Shown one piece after another: positions 49,610-61,609 of a stretch of 64,000 bases of DNA (position 1 is the stretch's first letter; the number at the start of each line of letters is the position of its first letter). The stretch is taken from the NCBI RefSeq assembly GCF_954871325.1, contig NC_088775.1:55343561-55407560 (forward strand). The letters run 5' to 3'. The position numbers and the translations under genes were made by a program. The notes beneath the pieces are model-generated. The model did no database searches. It was not told where the DNA came from and saw only the letters and a program-made list of their open reading frames with translations. The stretch is from Gordionus sp. m RMFG-2023 (taxonomy: Eukaryota; Nematomorpha; Gordioida; Chordodea; Parachordodidae).

Positions 49610-49960
49610 CCGTGGAATTCCAATTGCTCTAATTACGTAGGGGAAAATTCTTGATTTAAATGAAGAGGGAATGAATAATTCAGCAATAACCAAACTCCAC
49701 CCAAGTAGAGAAACGATCAGAAATAATATTAATAAATTAATTGATCCCGTAATCTCTCGCATTGGCTTCAAAGGGCGTCCAAAGGTGAAAATATTCAGGG
49801 ATAAACGTTGTTTGCAACGAATTATCATAAAAAATTGCGGATCAAATCTTTTCATTTGATTCAAAAATTGAGAGAAACGACAAAAAAGACTTCACCTATT
49901 TCTACCTGCTACAGAATAAAGAATTCTTTGGGTTATAAACTCCATAAATTATTTAATTAT
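49610..49960 (+). pseudogene. Tc1-like transposase N-terminal fragment
   Basis: The readable frame gives GKILDLNEEGMNNSAITKLH then PSRETIRNNINKLIDPVI, GFKGRPKVKIFRDKRCLQRI and IIKN. It is the two-part helix-turn-helix of Tc1/mariner transposases: first HTH with 'L.EEG.s...I', the GRP linker (AT-hook-like) and the 'RD.R.L.R...kN' start of the second HTH. A stop just before GKIL and no DDE domain downstream show it is a fragment. An overlapping minus-strand frame is a shadow. Confidence 0.75.
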
Positions 49961-51330
49961 TATATCATAATTGTACTTATTATTTTAATTAACACTAGCA
50001 TATAAGAAAAATAATCAAAAATGAGTATTTTTAGATTTAAAAAAATGAGTCTAGAGGATTTTCAATAGTATTATTATTTATTACAAAAAAATCATAATAG
50101 TAGGGGTGTTTTTGATCTGTATAGGGTCAGTCCAAAATTAAAACAGTAAAGTTAGAATAAAAATATGTAGGGGGAAAAATAAGATAAATGACCATTTTTT
50201 GACTAGCAAGGCCACCACTCTTTAATATTTAATCCATTGAGCCAATTTCTCTCAAAATTGGTCAAAATGTGAAAGGACATAAGTTAGCATGTTTTGATAA
50301 AATTTATAAATAGATGAGTGGTTAATTTTAAGCATGTTTAACATCCAGATAATTAAGATAATAATTTATAAAACATTATCATTAAATAGATGTGCCTGAT
50401 GATAAAATTGGATGTTAATATTAATTATTTGTAATTATAATAAAATTCTTGAATAATATCTTATGGTTAGTTGAACATACCATGTTAGGATGGGCCAGAA
50501 AATCAAATTTCACATAAACTCATCTATCTCAAAATATTATAGATTCAGCTTCAATTCAAATTTTATTTTAAAGATCAAGGATTAGGCTACGTTGATATTA
50601 AATTTGTTTGATATATTATTTTTAATTCCTTAAGTCGAAGCTACTAGTCTTGTTTGATGATAAAACCTTCCGGTACATGTTAAACGAAATTTACCTTGTG
50701 TTTTAAAATATTGCGAATTTAGGAAAACGAAATTCCATATTATTATCATTCTCCAGGGAAATTACTTTTGTTGATCTAAACCAAAATTATCTTCACTATC
50801 AATCTCGATATTTTAAATTTATTTGAAAACAGATTTATAGTGCAGATTTTTAAATACAAATTTCAAAATCAAATTAAAAAGCTACTTTGTTATTTTCTAA
50901 ATTATTAGCGAGTTACCACTAAAAAATTAGCGCGCTAAAGCTAAAATTAATGAAAAAGGCAACAACACTGTTGATATCTTTAAATTATATACATTTTTGA
51001 ATCAAGATGATAATTTTGTTGCTATAACTCTTAACGATTATTTTAAAAAAAACTTTTTAAGTATGATATTTAATATTATAATTATGACAATAAATAGAAT
51101 ATTTCATCCCATTAATAACGCATTTAATATTGCACCCCAAAAATAAAAGCTGGCTTATTTTTTATTTTAGAATACTACCTATCGAATATATTTAATTTTA
51201 AAATGGTAGCATATCAGATTTAGAAGTATTTCATTTTATATAAATGTTATGATGATTGATTTTATTTTCTTATTATTGTTAAATAGAGATGATTTCTATT
51301 TTTATAAACTTAAATTGTTTAATATTTTAA
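49961..51330. other. Intron sequence without recognised gene
   Basis: AT-rich, no family recognised. GGGTCAGTCCAAAATTAAAA near 50125 may be a worn DNA-transposon end. Confidence 0.4.
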
Positions 51331-51334
51331 ATTT

Positions 51335-51690
51335 TTGTTTATCCAAAGGGGTAATAGAAAAAAAAACTCCGGAAAAACCTCCATGAAAAAAAAATCTCCA
51401 GAAAAAATATCCCATGGAAATAAAACCCTCAGAAAAAAACCCTATGAAAAGTCCCAAATAAAAAAAAGGAAAAGTTTCAATCATAAAAGGAAAAGGTTCG
51501 ATCAAAAAGGAAAATCCCATTCAAAAAAGGAAAATCGTTATTTTTTAAATTTTTTTTGTCAATTTTTCTTAAATTTTTATTATTCCTATTTTATTTCTAA
51601 CTTTTTGCGATTTTATCTACTTTATTTTTCTTACTATATCTTTTCTCAATTCTTTATTTTTTTTCAAACAATATTTTGACTTTTTACAAT
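51335..51690. repeat. Purine-rich then T-rich low-complexity tract
   Basis: About 51345-51540 is nearly all A and G with interspersed CCC (AAAAAACTCCGGAAAAACC, AAAAATCTCCAGAAAAAA types), an irregular repeat of about 30 bp. 51541-51690 is T-rich on the same strand. The plus-strand open frame across it has only K/S/R then F/Y content and is not a gene. Confidence 0.6.
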
Positions 51691-51788
51691 TTTTTTTCCT
51701 TATATTGTAATCAAAAATTTTTATTGAATTTTAATTTGATAATTTACAAATAAAATATTTAAGTCATAAAATTTGTATTTTATAAAAA

Positions 51789-51974
51789 AATTAATGGATC
51801 TAATTCATCTTGTAAAAGTCGTATTTGAAGGTTACTCATATACCATCCATAAAAAATGCTTAACAAGATAAGATGGCTCTGCTTAAAGTATTCATCTTTT
51901 AAATGCTGAGCAATATTATCATCAACACTCGAAAATCAAGACCCGGTACTTGAAACAGCTCATAATCATCCATC
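51789..51974 (+). pseudogene. FLYWCH zinc finger of a Mutator-like element (5' part)
   Basis: Reads FEGYSYTIHKK, then in shifted frames RWLCLKYSSFKC, SSTLENQDPVLETAHNHPS. W-x-C, a later C and HNH with these spacings are the FLYWCH DNA-binding finger that stands in front of Mutator-like (Phantom-type) transposases in animals. The exon is cut at the codons for H-P-S by hAT-3 and continues at 54299. Confidence 0.8.
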
Positions 51975-52102
51975 CAGGCGCGTACACAGCGGTGGGGGGG
52001 GATCAAAAAATGCAGATGCCGGATTATATTTTTCAAAAATATCATTGATAATTTAATTTATATTTGTTAATATTTATTCCTATCTCATATATATATTTAA
52101 TT

Positions 52103-52489
52103 TAGAGATCAAAATAATCGGGTTCGGACCGGGCCTAATATTTTTTAAAAAAATTCGGGCCGGGTCGGGTTGGACCTTGAAATTTTTTTTTAAATATCTA
52201 AATTTCTCAATTTTATATTGAATTTTTTATGTAAAATAAAATATTTGATTTTATTTATTGAAACTAAATGACATATAACATATGTCTTTTATTTTGAATA
52301 ATTATAAAAATTAATTTCCATTTAAAATAAATTCGGGCCGGGCCGGTAAAATTTTTAAAAATAAATTTCGGGTTCGGGCCGGCAAAACATTTTTTAAAAA
52401 TTTTCGGGTTCGGGCCAGGCCGGCAAAACTTTTTTAAAAAAATTTGGGTCGGGCCGGGCTTGAAAAATTAGGCCCGATGCAGATCACTA
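52103..52489. mobile_element. GC-rich MITE (GGGCCGGGCC type) inside hAT-3, number 1
   Basis: 387 bp between TAGAGATCAAAATAATCGGG and (reverse complement of the right end) TAGTGATCTGCATCGGGCC. The interior repeats TTCGGGCCGGGCCGG-like blocks several times on both sides of an AT-rich middle. No coding capacity. The clean inverted TAG..GATC termini support a hAT-type MITE; the duplication at the flanks is ambiguous in AT-rich sequence. Confidence 0.7.
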
Positions 52490-52649
52490 TTAATTATATT
52501 TATTTATCACATTCATCTACTAAGTTATTTATCAATTAATTTCGATTTCAAGTTTTCCTTGGGGTAATATTTACCTATAATTTTCAAATTTTAATGGCGT
52601 AATATTTATCTAAATTTCTAGTCAAATTATAATTATCTCTGAAACTCCT

Positions 52650-53926
52650 TGTCCAACAGGGAGAAAGAAATTGCAAGCTTGTCCAACGAGATGGAGTATC
52701 CGCCATCAAGCAGTAACAGTGAAGTTAAGAAGAGCCTAATGCTATTACTGAAATATCACAAGGGCTTGAAAGAAATATTTCCTCAGAAGCAAGAAAATTA
52801 TTGAATTCAATACTTATTCCAAATTTTTTTTCTCATTAAAATGTATTATTTAATTATATAACTATTTTATGTAATACTTTTCAAAAACATGACATTGACT
52901 ATTAAGATGAGAATAGCGGAGAGAATTTTATTAGAACTCAAGGAAATTAGAGCTAATGTTGATGAAGAATTTTATATGTTATTGTTGAGTCAAAAGCTGA
53001 GCTATACGTGTTTAATATTTGTCCCCCTCGACTTGCAGCAAAACATTAATATAGGATCAGTAGAAGAGTATTATAAAACAAATGCCCCTCTCTTAGATAC
53101 ATTTATAACCCAAATAAATGAATGGTTTTTAATTCATCATGCAGCACTTACCAATCTGCAGATATTACTTCCACAAAAGCCTTCCCAACCTTTTTCAGAT
53201 GGTGATAGAAGAAAAATAAATATTTGTTAGATTTTTATCATGAAGATGTCAAAGTATCTTATGATGCCTTATTAGCTGAACTATGATTAAAAGATTAACT
53301 ATGATTGATACAGTCCCTAAAAATGCTATGAATGATTTGCATTACTTCAAACACATTTTAGATTATATTCCCAATGTATTAAAATGGTTATAAATTTATT
53401 AGCAACTCTGAGAGAACATTCTCTTTTTAAGAAGAATAACAGAGCCCTGCAGATATACTATTTGCAGGACACGGCCCGGATTTTTTTTTCCAAATTTTCT
53501 TCGGCCCGACCCGGGATTTTTTTTTAAAAAAATTTTCAGGCCCGGCCCGGCTTTTTTGAAAATAAAATTTTCAGGCTCGGCCCGAATTTTTTTAATAAAT
53601 TATATTTATTTTTGATTTTTATAGCTAATAATGGCGATTTAAATATTTGGTTTTAAAATATACAGCCCGGCCCGGATATTTTTTTAAAAAAATTTTCAGG
53701 CCCAGCCCGGGTGTTTTTTAAAAAAAAAATCGGTCCCGGCCCGGGTATATTTGAAAAAATTAATATACGGTACGGCCCGCGGGCCGGGCTTACAAGTCTC
53801 TGAAATACATACCTATGAAGTATAACTTCTGAAAGTAGATTGAATGGTTTGGATCTTTTGAATATTCATAGGCATTTAACGCCAAGCAAGGATCAGATAA
53901 TTGAAAAATTAGCTCAAAAAATATAA
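52650..53926 (+). pseudogene. hAT-3 transposase remnant
   Basis: A relative of the hAT-4 gene. In order: PTRWSIRHQAV near 52685; AERILLELKEIRANVDEEFY from 52915; then NINIGSVEEYYKTNAPLLDT, QINEWFLIHHAALTNLQILL, PQKPSQPF; a VSYDALLAEL piece; SNSERTFSF and LRRI near 53400-53437; and RLNGLDLLNIHRHLTPSKDQ, IIEKLAQKI with a stop at 53924-53926. The C-terminal part is split by the MITE at 53440-53802. Several stops and frameshifts (for example near 53229 and 53285) make it inactive. Motif order and spacing match the '52 kDa repressor'-like hAT group. Confidence 0.85.
53440..53802. mobile_element. GC-rich MITE (GGCCCGG type) inside hAT-3, number 2
   Basis: 363 bp between CAGAGCCCTGCAGATA and (reverse complement of the right end) CAGAGACTTGTAAGCC. 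The interior has repeated CAGGCCCGGCCCGG-like blocks separated by T/A runs. It interrupts the hAT-3 gene at LRRI/KYIPMK, which reads on directly when it is taken out. No coding capacity. Confidence 0.7.
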
Positions 53927-54298
53927 AATACAATTATTCCTAAGAGACATTTGTGTATTAATTTATAATTCTAACATTTAAATTTTTTATACTTTATATA
54001 TATATATATTTTTAATGCTCAAAAAATTAAAATTTCAATTTTGGGTCAATTAAGTGATTCATATGGTGGTTATATTCACTTTATATTTTTAATTCACATT
54101 TATTTTATAGTTTATCAATGCCAGTTTATATATATATTTTTTATAATTCACATTAATTTAAAATGTGTATTAGAAAAGTTATTAGTCCTAATAAATTTAT
54201 ATTTAATATTTTTAAATAACAATAATATTTCTTAAAAAATTTTATTATCCCCTCCCCCCCCCCCAGACCAAATTCCTGCGTACGAGCCTGCATCCATC

Positions 54299-55620
54299 AA
54301 ATATTGATGGACTTTTAGCAATGAATTCCATTGTTAACAAAAATAAACGATTTGCAGACGCTTTAGCAAAACCTCTTCAAATTTATGCAGAGGAAGTTGT
54401 AAAATTAGATCAAAGCGTTCATGCATACATGTTATCGGAAGATTCAATAAAAAGAACTCTAAGCAATCATAGGGCAAAGCACAACCCTTCAAATCTTGAG
54501 AATTTGAAAGATTTAGTTATTAAAGGTATTAGTTTAAATATAATTATATTTCCATAAAAATTTTAATATTATAGATGATTGGGCAAATTTGGTAACCAGA
54601 ACTCATAAATTTTTTTATTATTTGATAATGGCCCATGAAGAACGTATAATCATGTTTGCAACGGATGGATCCTTAAATTTAATAGCAAAAGGACAGCTTT
54701 ATGGATGGAAATTTTGCCATGCCTCCAAATATTTTCTATAATTATATGTCATTAAAGTTTCAATAAACATTATTTTTATCACCGCTGTTTATTGTGTATT
54801 CCAAAAAAACGCAAAATACTTACGAAAAAATATTCGAAATAATAATGACTAAATGTCAGGAAAGGGATTTATTTCCTGATCCATAATTTCGAAAAATCTG
54901 TTATGAGCGCGGTTAAAACTATCATTGGTATGATTATTAATATGTTATTATTTATATTTATTTTTTCAATTAGGGGATCACATCGTAATCAGAGGATGCT
55001 TTTACCATTTCTGTCTCAAAGAACCCATAGAAAAATTCAGAAGCTAGGTCTGGAAAACGAATACAGAACCGATGAAACAAGCTTCTTTTGTGGCATGATG
55101 GAGGGCTTAGCATTTGTTCCTTTATGTGATATGGACAATGCAATGGCATTCCTGAGATCGGTTACTCCGAGCAATGGTAAGGATATTCTTGATTATTTCG
55201 ATAAAAATTACATCAATGGAGTATCAAGAGAGGTCACAAGCAATTCTCAATCCCAGACACATTGAATTGAGCTTCGATTTCTTCCAGAAAGTGATTCAGG
55301 GAACTTTATCCGACGAAGAACGCACAAATAATCAATGCGAAGGTCGGAATCATCGTTTTTTAATCTGGTTGGGAATAAACACCCATCAATCTGGGTATTG
55401 ATTAAAAAAATGAAATACGAGGTAGCTACCGATGAAAGTAAACTTGAACGATGGCGTGTAGGTAGTTGGACACCGAAAACAAAATCGTAGAGTTACAATA
55501 ACCAGATTCGGTTAAAGTACTTTGCGAGGATAACCGTGATGGGGTGCGAAGCCTTCCAGATTTTATAAAAGCGATTTCCTTCAATATTCGATGTCAACCC
55601 ATATAATTATTATTCCAAAT
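54299..55620 (+). pseudogene. Mutator-like transposase (3' part)
   Basis: Continues from the FLYWCH finger: NIDGLLAMNSIVNKNKRFAD, HNPSNLENLKDLVIK, a short intron (GTATTAGT...ATTATAG, about 54526-54574), DDWANLVTRTHKFF, EERIIMFATDGSLNL, then in several frames SAVKTI, a GDHIVIRGCFYHF reading, LGLENEYRTDETSFFCGMME, LAFVPLCDM, YFDKNYINGVSRE, and ERTNNQCEGRNHRF with a later HPSIWVLIKKMKYE. The C-x2-H MULE signature, the 'RTNN.cEgwH' block and the HPs-x-W end identify the MULE transposase domain. It carries several frame changes and stops, so it is not functional. Confidence 0.85.
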
Positions 55621-57000
55621 TATTAAATTTGCATATACATAATAATGATTTACCAATAAAATAAACATATCTTATTGCAAAATTTTGTCAAAAGCTACTT
55701 AATATAGTATTTAAGGATGGATATTGTATTTATTGCTATAGCAAATAATTTTTAAGCAAGTAAGTAATACATGGGTTATTTTACTGGAGTATTTTCCCCA
55801 GTACCAATTTGAATATCAGCATTTTTTTATGGAGGGTATATGAGTAATCTTTAAGTAATGAATTAGGGCCTAAAAATTTAGCTTATTAAATTATATTTTT
55901 ATAATATTTTTTTCTAATATTAATTTGTCTATACCTTATTAAATCCAAATAAAAATATACCAATTCGAAAAAAAATTTAGTGGTTTTTTTACTAGGGGTT
56001 TTTAATCCGGGATTTATCAAAAGGATATGTTATTATTATTTTACCACTTTCAGTTGTTTTAATATTTTGTTTGTTAATACTAACGCGTTAAGATGATATT
56101 GAATTTTTCTTAAGATACATTTTTACTGATTGATTATATTAAAGACATTATATATATATATATATATTTGAGATCAAGAAATCTAAAGATTATTATTATT
56201 ATTTTAAAATGTAACATAAAATTAAAATGTAAATTTATTATGATGTAATTTATATTATCAAATAAACTAACTAAATGACGCATAGAAATCCTAGATTCAA
56301 AATTATAATATCCGGTTTCTACAGAATATATATACTTATACGTAAGGAAGGTGAATACGAACCCTAGTATTTTTGTTGAATCCAAATCCGGACCCTTTTT
56401 AAAAGTGGAGGGTTCAGAGGTCTAGGTGTAAAAAAATTATTTTTCTTGATTTCGTTTATATTGTAATTTATTTCTAAATTGAAACCATTTTTTAAATAAA
56501 ATTATTCACAAATAAAAAAAAAAATTTATAATTTGATATCGCTTTATATTGTATTTAATATTTAAATTAATACCGTTTTTTAAAAATAAATAATTCCTTG
56601 CATAAAATTTTTTTTTTATCTTGTAATCATTTTTTTCTTCGCATTCAAAAATTTCTGGTTTTTATACTTCCATTTTATAAGTAATGTTTTATTATAAATG
56701 AAACTTTATTAGAACGATTATTGAGTTTGAAAGTTTCTATATAATATTTTATAGGCACATATGAGTCGTATTATCTGAATAAGATACGAATCAAATAAAG
56801 TACTTTACTAGTGTATTGGAAGCCGATTAGATTTAGAAAAATTAACTAGTTCTTTCTAATATAAAATATTTGGAAAATTTCAAGAGCAATTATTTGTAAA
56901 ACAGCTAAGTAAACGCCTCTATATATTTAGACCCACTATAAGTTCTATTGAGTATTATACAAAAACAGATGGTTAAAGACCATATTAAAAATAAGCAACA
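55621..57000. other. Intron sequence without recognised gene
   Basis: AT-rich. Includes a short (TA)n tract at about 56148-56166 and a TTTTTAATCCGGGATTT piece near 55998 similar to 46154-46170. No gene or family recognised. Confidence 0.45.
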
Positions 57001-57049
57001 ATCTATTCTTACAACAACATATTGTAAGCTACTACCATATCTACTGGTT

Positions 57050-57430
57050 GAATTGATAATAATGAAAAAACCGTTGATTACTTTGAAAAACTTTTAGATA
57101 GAGAAAAATAATTAATCAGATAAATAGGAGGAACCACAAATTTCTATTACATCTGTAACCGAAAAGTTCTCACAAGTTAAGAAAATAAATAAGGTTGCAA
57201 ATATTTTAAAATTCTGGGAAAATAATTCTTTAATATATAAAGAATTACATATCGTTATTGGTGGTGCATAAGCGGCACAAGTAAAATAATTTATAATGTA
57301 TCATAAATTTAGCTATTTGTTTTAGGTCAGAGTAGATAGAACGTGTATTTTCTTCTATAAAATACATATTATCAGAATTGCTTATATTCTCAAGGATGAT
57401 ATTTTATATGTAAAACATTTAAAATATAAA
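57050..57430 (+). pseudogene. hAT-5 transposase C-terminal fragment
   Basis: Reads ISITSVTEKFSQVKKINKV, ANILKFWENNSLIYKELHIV and IGGA, a stop, AAQ, then an intron GTAAAATAATTT...TTGTTTTAG (about 57280-57326), then VRVDRTCIFFYKIHIIRI with a parallel frame giving FSSIKYILSELLIFSRMI. This is the family ending 'W......P.L..lA...l.vpaTQVsVERaFSalKyILSeLR'. Stops and a frame change make it inactive. It is not closely similar to hAT-1 to hAT-4, so it represents another hAT lineage. Confidence 0.72.
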
Positions 57431-60186
57431 TTCATTTTTAAATTTTTTACTTGTAAATTATGTATTTTATAGTAATCAATAATCATTTATTGAGTCTAGC
57501 CTAATATCGGAATTATTTGTTTGTTTAAGTGCAAGTTGAGGCTTGCAAATCTCAAAATTATATAATTTAACTTCAACAATCATATGAACCTCGTGAAATG
57601 ATCATGCAAACAATGAATGGCGAGATCCCTGTTAAATCATGCATTAGGGCTGATGACGAGCATTTTGAACATAAACTATGAGGAACAACATTCGACTAGA
57701 ATTAATTTTAAATGTCGATGTTTTCATGTTCTTCAAATTGTAAAATATAATTTTTAAAAAAATAATATATTTTTACATATTGAGAAGTTCGAATTTATTT
57801 GTCCAACTTTGAATGTACATAACTTTGGAGCTTGTTGATATAATTTGGTGAAATTTGCAGAAAACATTGAATATTTATCCCTCTCACTATAAAATTTTAT
57901 TGAATTATTTTTAAAATTGACAGATTTATTGCCAAAACAAAAAGGGTATCAGTTCAATTAGGATACAATGTATATTTAGCACCTTTAATATGAACAAATA
58001 TTCTAACGATCTTTATATTTGTTAATCTTTTCGGTTTGGGGAAACGGATTGATATTAAGATATCACCTTGATAATATCCCAAAAATTATGTTTATATGCA
58101 CAATAATATTCTTTTTCAAGTATATTTTAATACATCTGTATTTGTAATTTATGATATAAGAGAATTAATCTAGCTGAGGATTTTATAGTCAATAAATCAC
58201 AAATAAGGTATGCAAATCCCTTTTGTAATATGGGGCCTGGAAGAAACAATACAAAAGAATTTAAAATTTAGACCTAACTTTTGGTAGTGGTGAGTAAAAA
58301 TATTTGGGAATACAAGTTAGAGGGTAAGCTAAAATCAGTAATGATATAAGGGATAACTATATTGTGATATAAAAATCAAAGGTAAATATAGCTGTCCACG
58401 TGTAAAACACTGAAATGGAATATAAGATGATAATTAGGGTATGAATTAATTCAGTTAATAAAATAACAATATTATAAAATCTATGAAAATCTTATAAACA
58501 GATAAAATATCATTGCCAACTATTTATTAGTTGTACCCATAGTTATATTTGAAACTATCAATTTGCATTATCTGCCGTAGAAAAAATTATCCGTTAATAA
58601 GATTTTTTTTATAAATTACTTTATTTACTGGTGAATTCCCAATGGCGTCTAGCCTTTACAATTTCAGGGGACTTCATTTTTTTTTAAATTAACTGATTTA
58701 TTTTAGCTAATATGTTTAAAAATGACTCCTTTTAGCTAATAATTTTAAAATGACCTCTTTTTTGGCTAATTTCCAAAATGTAGCTAATAAATTCAAAATT
58801 ATCTTCTTTTTTTATATTTAACTAATAATTTCAAATGACATTTTTTTAAAGTTATTTTAAAAATAAAAAATTGTTTTTGATATAGTCTTAATTTTATAAT
58901 TGACTCTAAAATGTATATTTTATACTCTATGATTTTATATCATATCCTTAGATACCGTTTTTATCCTTTAAATTAATATATGATTATAACAGGCCTATCA
59001 CCAAAAAACTCAGACATCTTTAAAATTTTCAGTGGCCTTTTCAAATTTTTCAGGAGAGCTCCCGTGTGCACCCTCTTCTAGTGATGCTACAGCTAACACT
59101 TCGAATCCATTAAGTACCCTCTTTTGCCTAAAGTCAACTAGATGGTTCCGTACTAGGGTGATGTTATAAAGAATATCGGATATGACCGCGTGATTCCTTT
59201 AATATATATTATAAAATAAGTAGGTCGCTTATTGCATTTTAATTAAATTTGGTCGTTGTTTAGCAAATGGCTATATGCTGATAAACGTCATATATCATGA
59301 CCCTATAAATAGACTAGTTCGACGCCAGCAATTATCTCTAAGCCGGAAAAGCCGCCAATTGACTTGAGCTACGCCGCCAGGTTCAACGATGTTGTTTTTA
59401 CAGCCGCGCCACGGCATGCATGTAAAATTTTTAAAATGCTATTTAATTATATTTATATAATAAATTATTATTTTTTAAATTTTAAAATTAAAATATAATT
59501 ATAATGTGAATTGGATTGAAGGTGGACTGACCATAAGACCAAGTGGGCACCTTACCCTAAAATATCACTTAGACATTGCTATTTTAGGTTTTTTTTCCAT
59601 TATTCATAATAATACGTATGCATTTAAATGAAAGTCAAGTATTGAATAATTTAAATTTTTAAAAAATTTTTATAATTTATTATAGAAATATAATTCAATT
59701 AGCTTTAAAATAATATATAGAAATGATAAACAAATTCGCATAATATTTAATGTAATAAAACAAATTTCAGATAATAAAGTTTTTAGATAAACATATTCTA
59801 CATGGGATCAGACCACAAGAAAGTGAAAATATAATAATGGGAATTTCCTTAGATGATATGAATTGTATCAAAAAATGATAAAATTAGTGACAATTTAGGG
59901 AAGGCTATTTCAAGAGAAAACTTAGAAAATGAAAGTTGAAACTTTCCCATAAATCTAAATCCAAGGGAAGAGGTTCTCTAATAACTTTTTATCGTTGTCA
60001 AAGACAACCATTAATAAAATTATTAATTATTTTCTAGGGATAAGATTTTAATTTAAAAAAAAAGAAGATAGGTAGCAAAAGACTACCAAGGCTCAAAAAT
60101 AGGGGAGACAAAGTGGCAAACCGCTAAAAGTGTGCTACAATATAAAATTAATAACGCAAAAATCTTATCAGTAGTTATATCCTTGA
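57431..60186. other. Intron sequence without recognised gene
   Basis: Mostly AT-rich. A patch at 57596-57685 reads MIMQTMNGEIPVKSC and RADDEHFEHKL but matches nothing I know. 58660-58860 is a loose repeat of TAGCTAATAATTT and ATGACCTCTTTTTT motifs. 59280-59430 has higher GC (ACGCCGCCAGGTTC, CAGCCGCGCCACGG) and may be a worn transposon end. Confidence 0.4.
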
Positions 60187-60741
60187 TTGAAAATCTATGC
60201 TATAATTTTTTTGAAAATTTTTGAAATAATTAGGCAGCTCTCATATCTTCAAATTAAAATTTATAATATTCCCAGTAATTCATATAAAACTATAAAAATG
60301 GCTTCGAATTTAAAAAAGATTCTTACTTTTAAGATACCAGATAGTATAAGGGTTCAAATGAAATGCCAAAAAAATAGAATAAGTCGAACCTGGAGCAAGT
60401 ATAGCGATGAATGCAAAGATGCATATACGGAATCCGATTGACCTCTATACTGTTGAGTAATTCGCCCACTGATCAAATTATAAATAGTTTGAACAAATGG
60501 TTTTCGGTGAACAAAGAGCTATGTGCCATATTTGTATTCGAAGTATTTTGATAAAATAAATATCAAAGGTATTTTTGGAAAGCCATTGAAGAAAGTTTCA
60601 CAATTGAAAAATGTATCAGTGACAAATTACGACATAAATTTCACTGTGTGGAGAAATTTAATAGTCTGGTTAAATGAAAATACTGACGATATAATTTGTG
60701 ATAAAGATATACACAATATAATAACCGACCAAGTGCAATAA
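60187..60741 (+). pseudogene. Unrecognised coding-like remnant
   Basis: Two successive open stretches (60187-60441 and 60523-60741) have composition and codon use that look more protein-like than the flanks, for example RTWSKYSDECKDAYTESD and NVSVTNYDINFTVWRNLIVW then LNENTDDIICDKDIHNII. Similar patches continue weakly to about 61240 (LLIKDYKYFDEPFLLNKIYK). I do not recognise the family. It lies in an intron, on the strand opposite the kinase, and is clearly decayed. Confidence 0.35.
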
Positions 60742-61369
60742 CAAGGGTAATCCATGCTTAATATGAATCTATGAGATTCTACAGTTTACGCAGAGAGCTT
60801 TAGAAAACCGAAGTTTAAAATTTTATCTCAAAGCTTCTTTCAAAAGTGTGAGTGCTTGTCGAATAAACAAAATATGTTCACAATATAAGCAAAAATATAA
60901 TCAAAAAATTAGTAAGATATTTGAATGTCCAAATATCACAAGATGGATTTATATTATGAATCCATGTTATTGTTAAAATATTTAAGGAAAAATTGCAAGA
61001 CCTTAATAATTTATATGTTAACATTGAGCTTGTGTGCTTTAACTCTCAGGAACGTAAATTTTATTAAAGTATAGCCATCAATATAATCGTTAATTTTTTT
61101 GGAAAATACTACAATATTCGATAATTATAATGATTTAAAAAATATAATGCCCCTCTTCCCTCTAGTGCTCCAGAGCTTCTAATAAAAGATTATAAATATT
61201 TCGATGAGCCATTTCTTCTGAATAAAATATACAAATGTTAAAATAGCCGATATTTTTGGCTTAATTTTGAGATGTATGCCGTAAATATAGGCTTTTAGGT
61301 TGATGCCGGCTTAAAACTCATTAGCCATCTTGGAGTCGGATTCAAATAAGTGTAAAGAGGAGAGATAAC

Positions 61370-61609
61370 CTTGAGTTCCTTAGGCAGGGATTTGCGCTGG
61401 CCGGCCTGATTTTTCTTGAGTTCCCTTTCGGCTTGTATGTTGTAAGCCGTCTGGTTAGCCGTTTCGAAGGCGTGCTGCTCTCGATATTGTTCCCTTTTCA
61501 AGCTTTGAAGACGTACTAAATGACGAGTTTCGGCACGGTAAAATGTGTCCCGCTTCTTGAGACGAGATTCGTGCAAGCGTTCCATGTGCGCCTGCTTTTG
61601 GTTTAGTTC
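61370..61609 (-). CDS. TAOK: TAO kinase exon (2nd in window)
   Basis: 240 nt, 80 codons, phase 0 at both ends. The acceptor ATATTGCAG precedes GAACTAAACC and the donor is AAG/GTTATC at 61369-61368. The translation begins ELNQKQAHMERLHESRLKKR and ends QAGQRKSLPKELK. It parallels the TAOK stretch '[21 protein letters not shown]', the 'H...IQ..R...IRLQHQTELTNQ.EYN..RE' heart of the coiled coil, and 'QQPKSLKSKEL'. Spacing is identical at the N-terminal side. The intron to the next exon is about 12.8 kb. Confidence 0.9.

Larger units (their letters stand above)
51975..54290 (+). mobile_element. hAT-3, 2316 bp, inserted in the FLYWCH/Mutator element
   Basis: The left end CAGGCGCGTACACAG and the right end (reverse complement CAGGCTCGTACGCAG) are inverted repeats. 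G or C runs lie just inside both ends (52003-52010; 54251-54264). Identical 8-bp duplications CATCCATC flank it (51967-51974 and 54291-54298). Removing it restores the host frame HNHPSNIDGLLAMN. Inside are transposase remnants on the plus strand and two GC-rich MITEs. Confidence 0.93.

Noticed and set aside
49484-49864. Minus-strand open frame of about 126 codons
   Set aside because: It is the complement of the Tc1-like transposase fragment and resembles no protein.
51335-51679. Lysine-rich then phenylalanine-rich open frame
   Set aside because: It is a low-complexity purine/pyrimidine tract with irregular repeats; no domain or conserved start.
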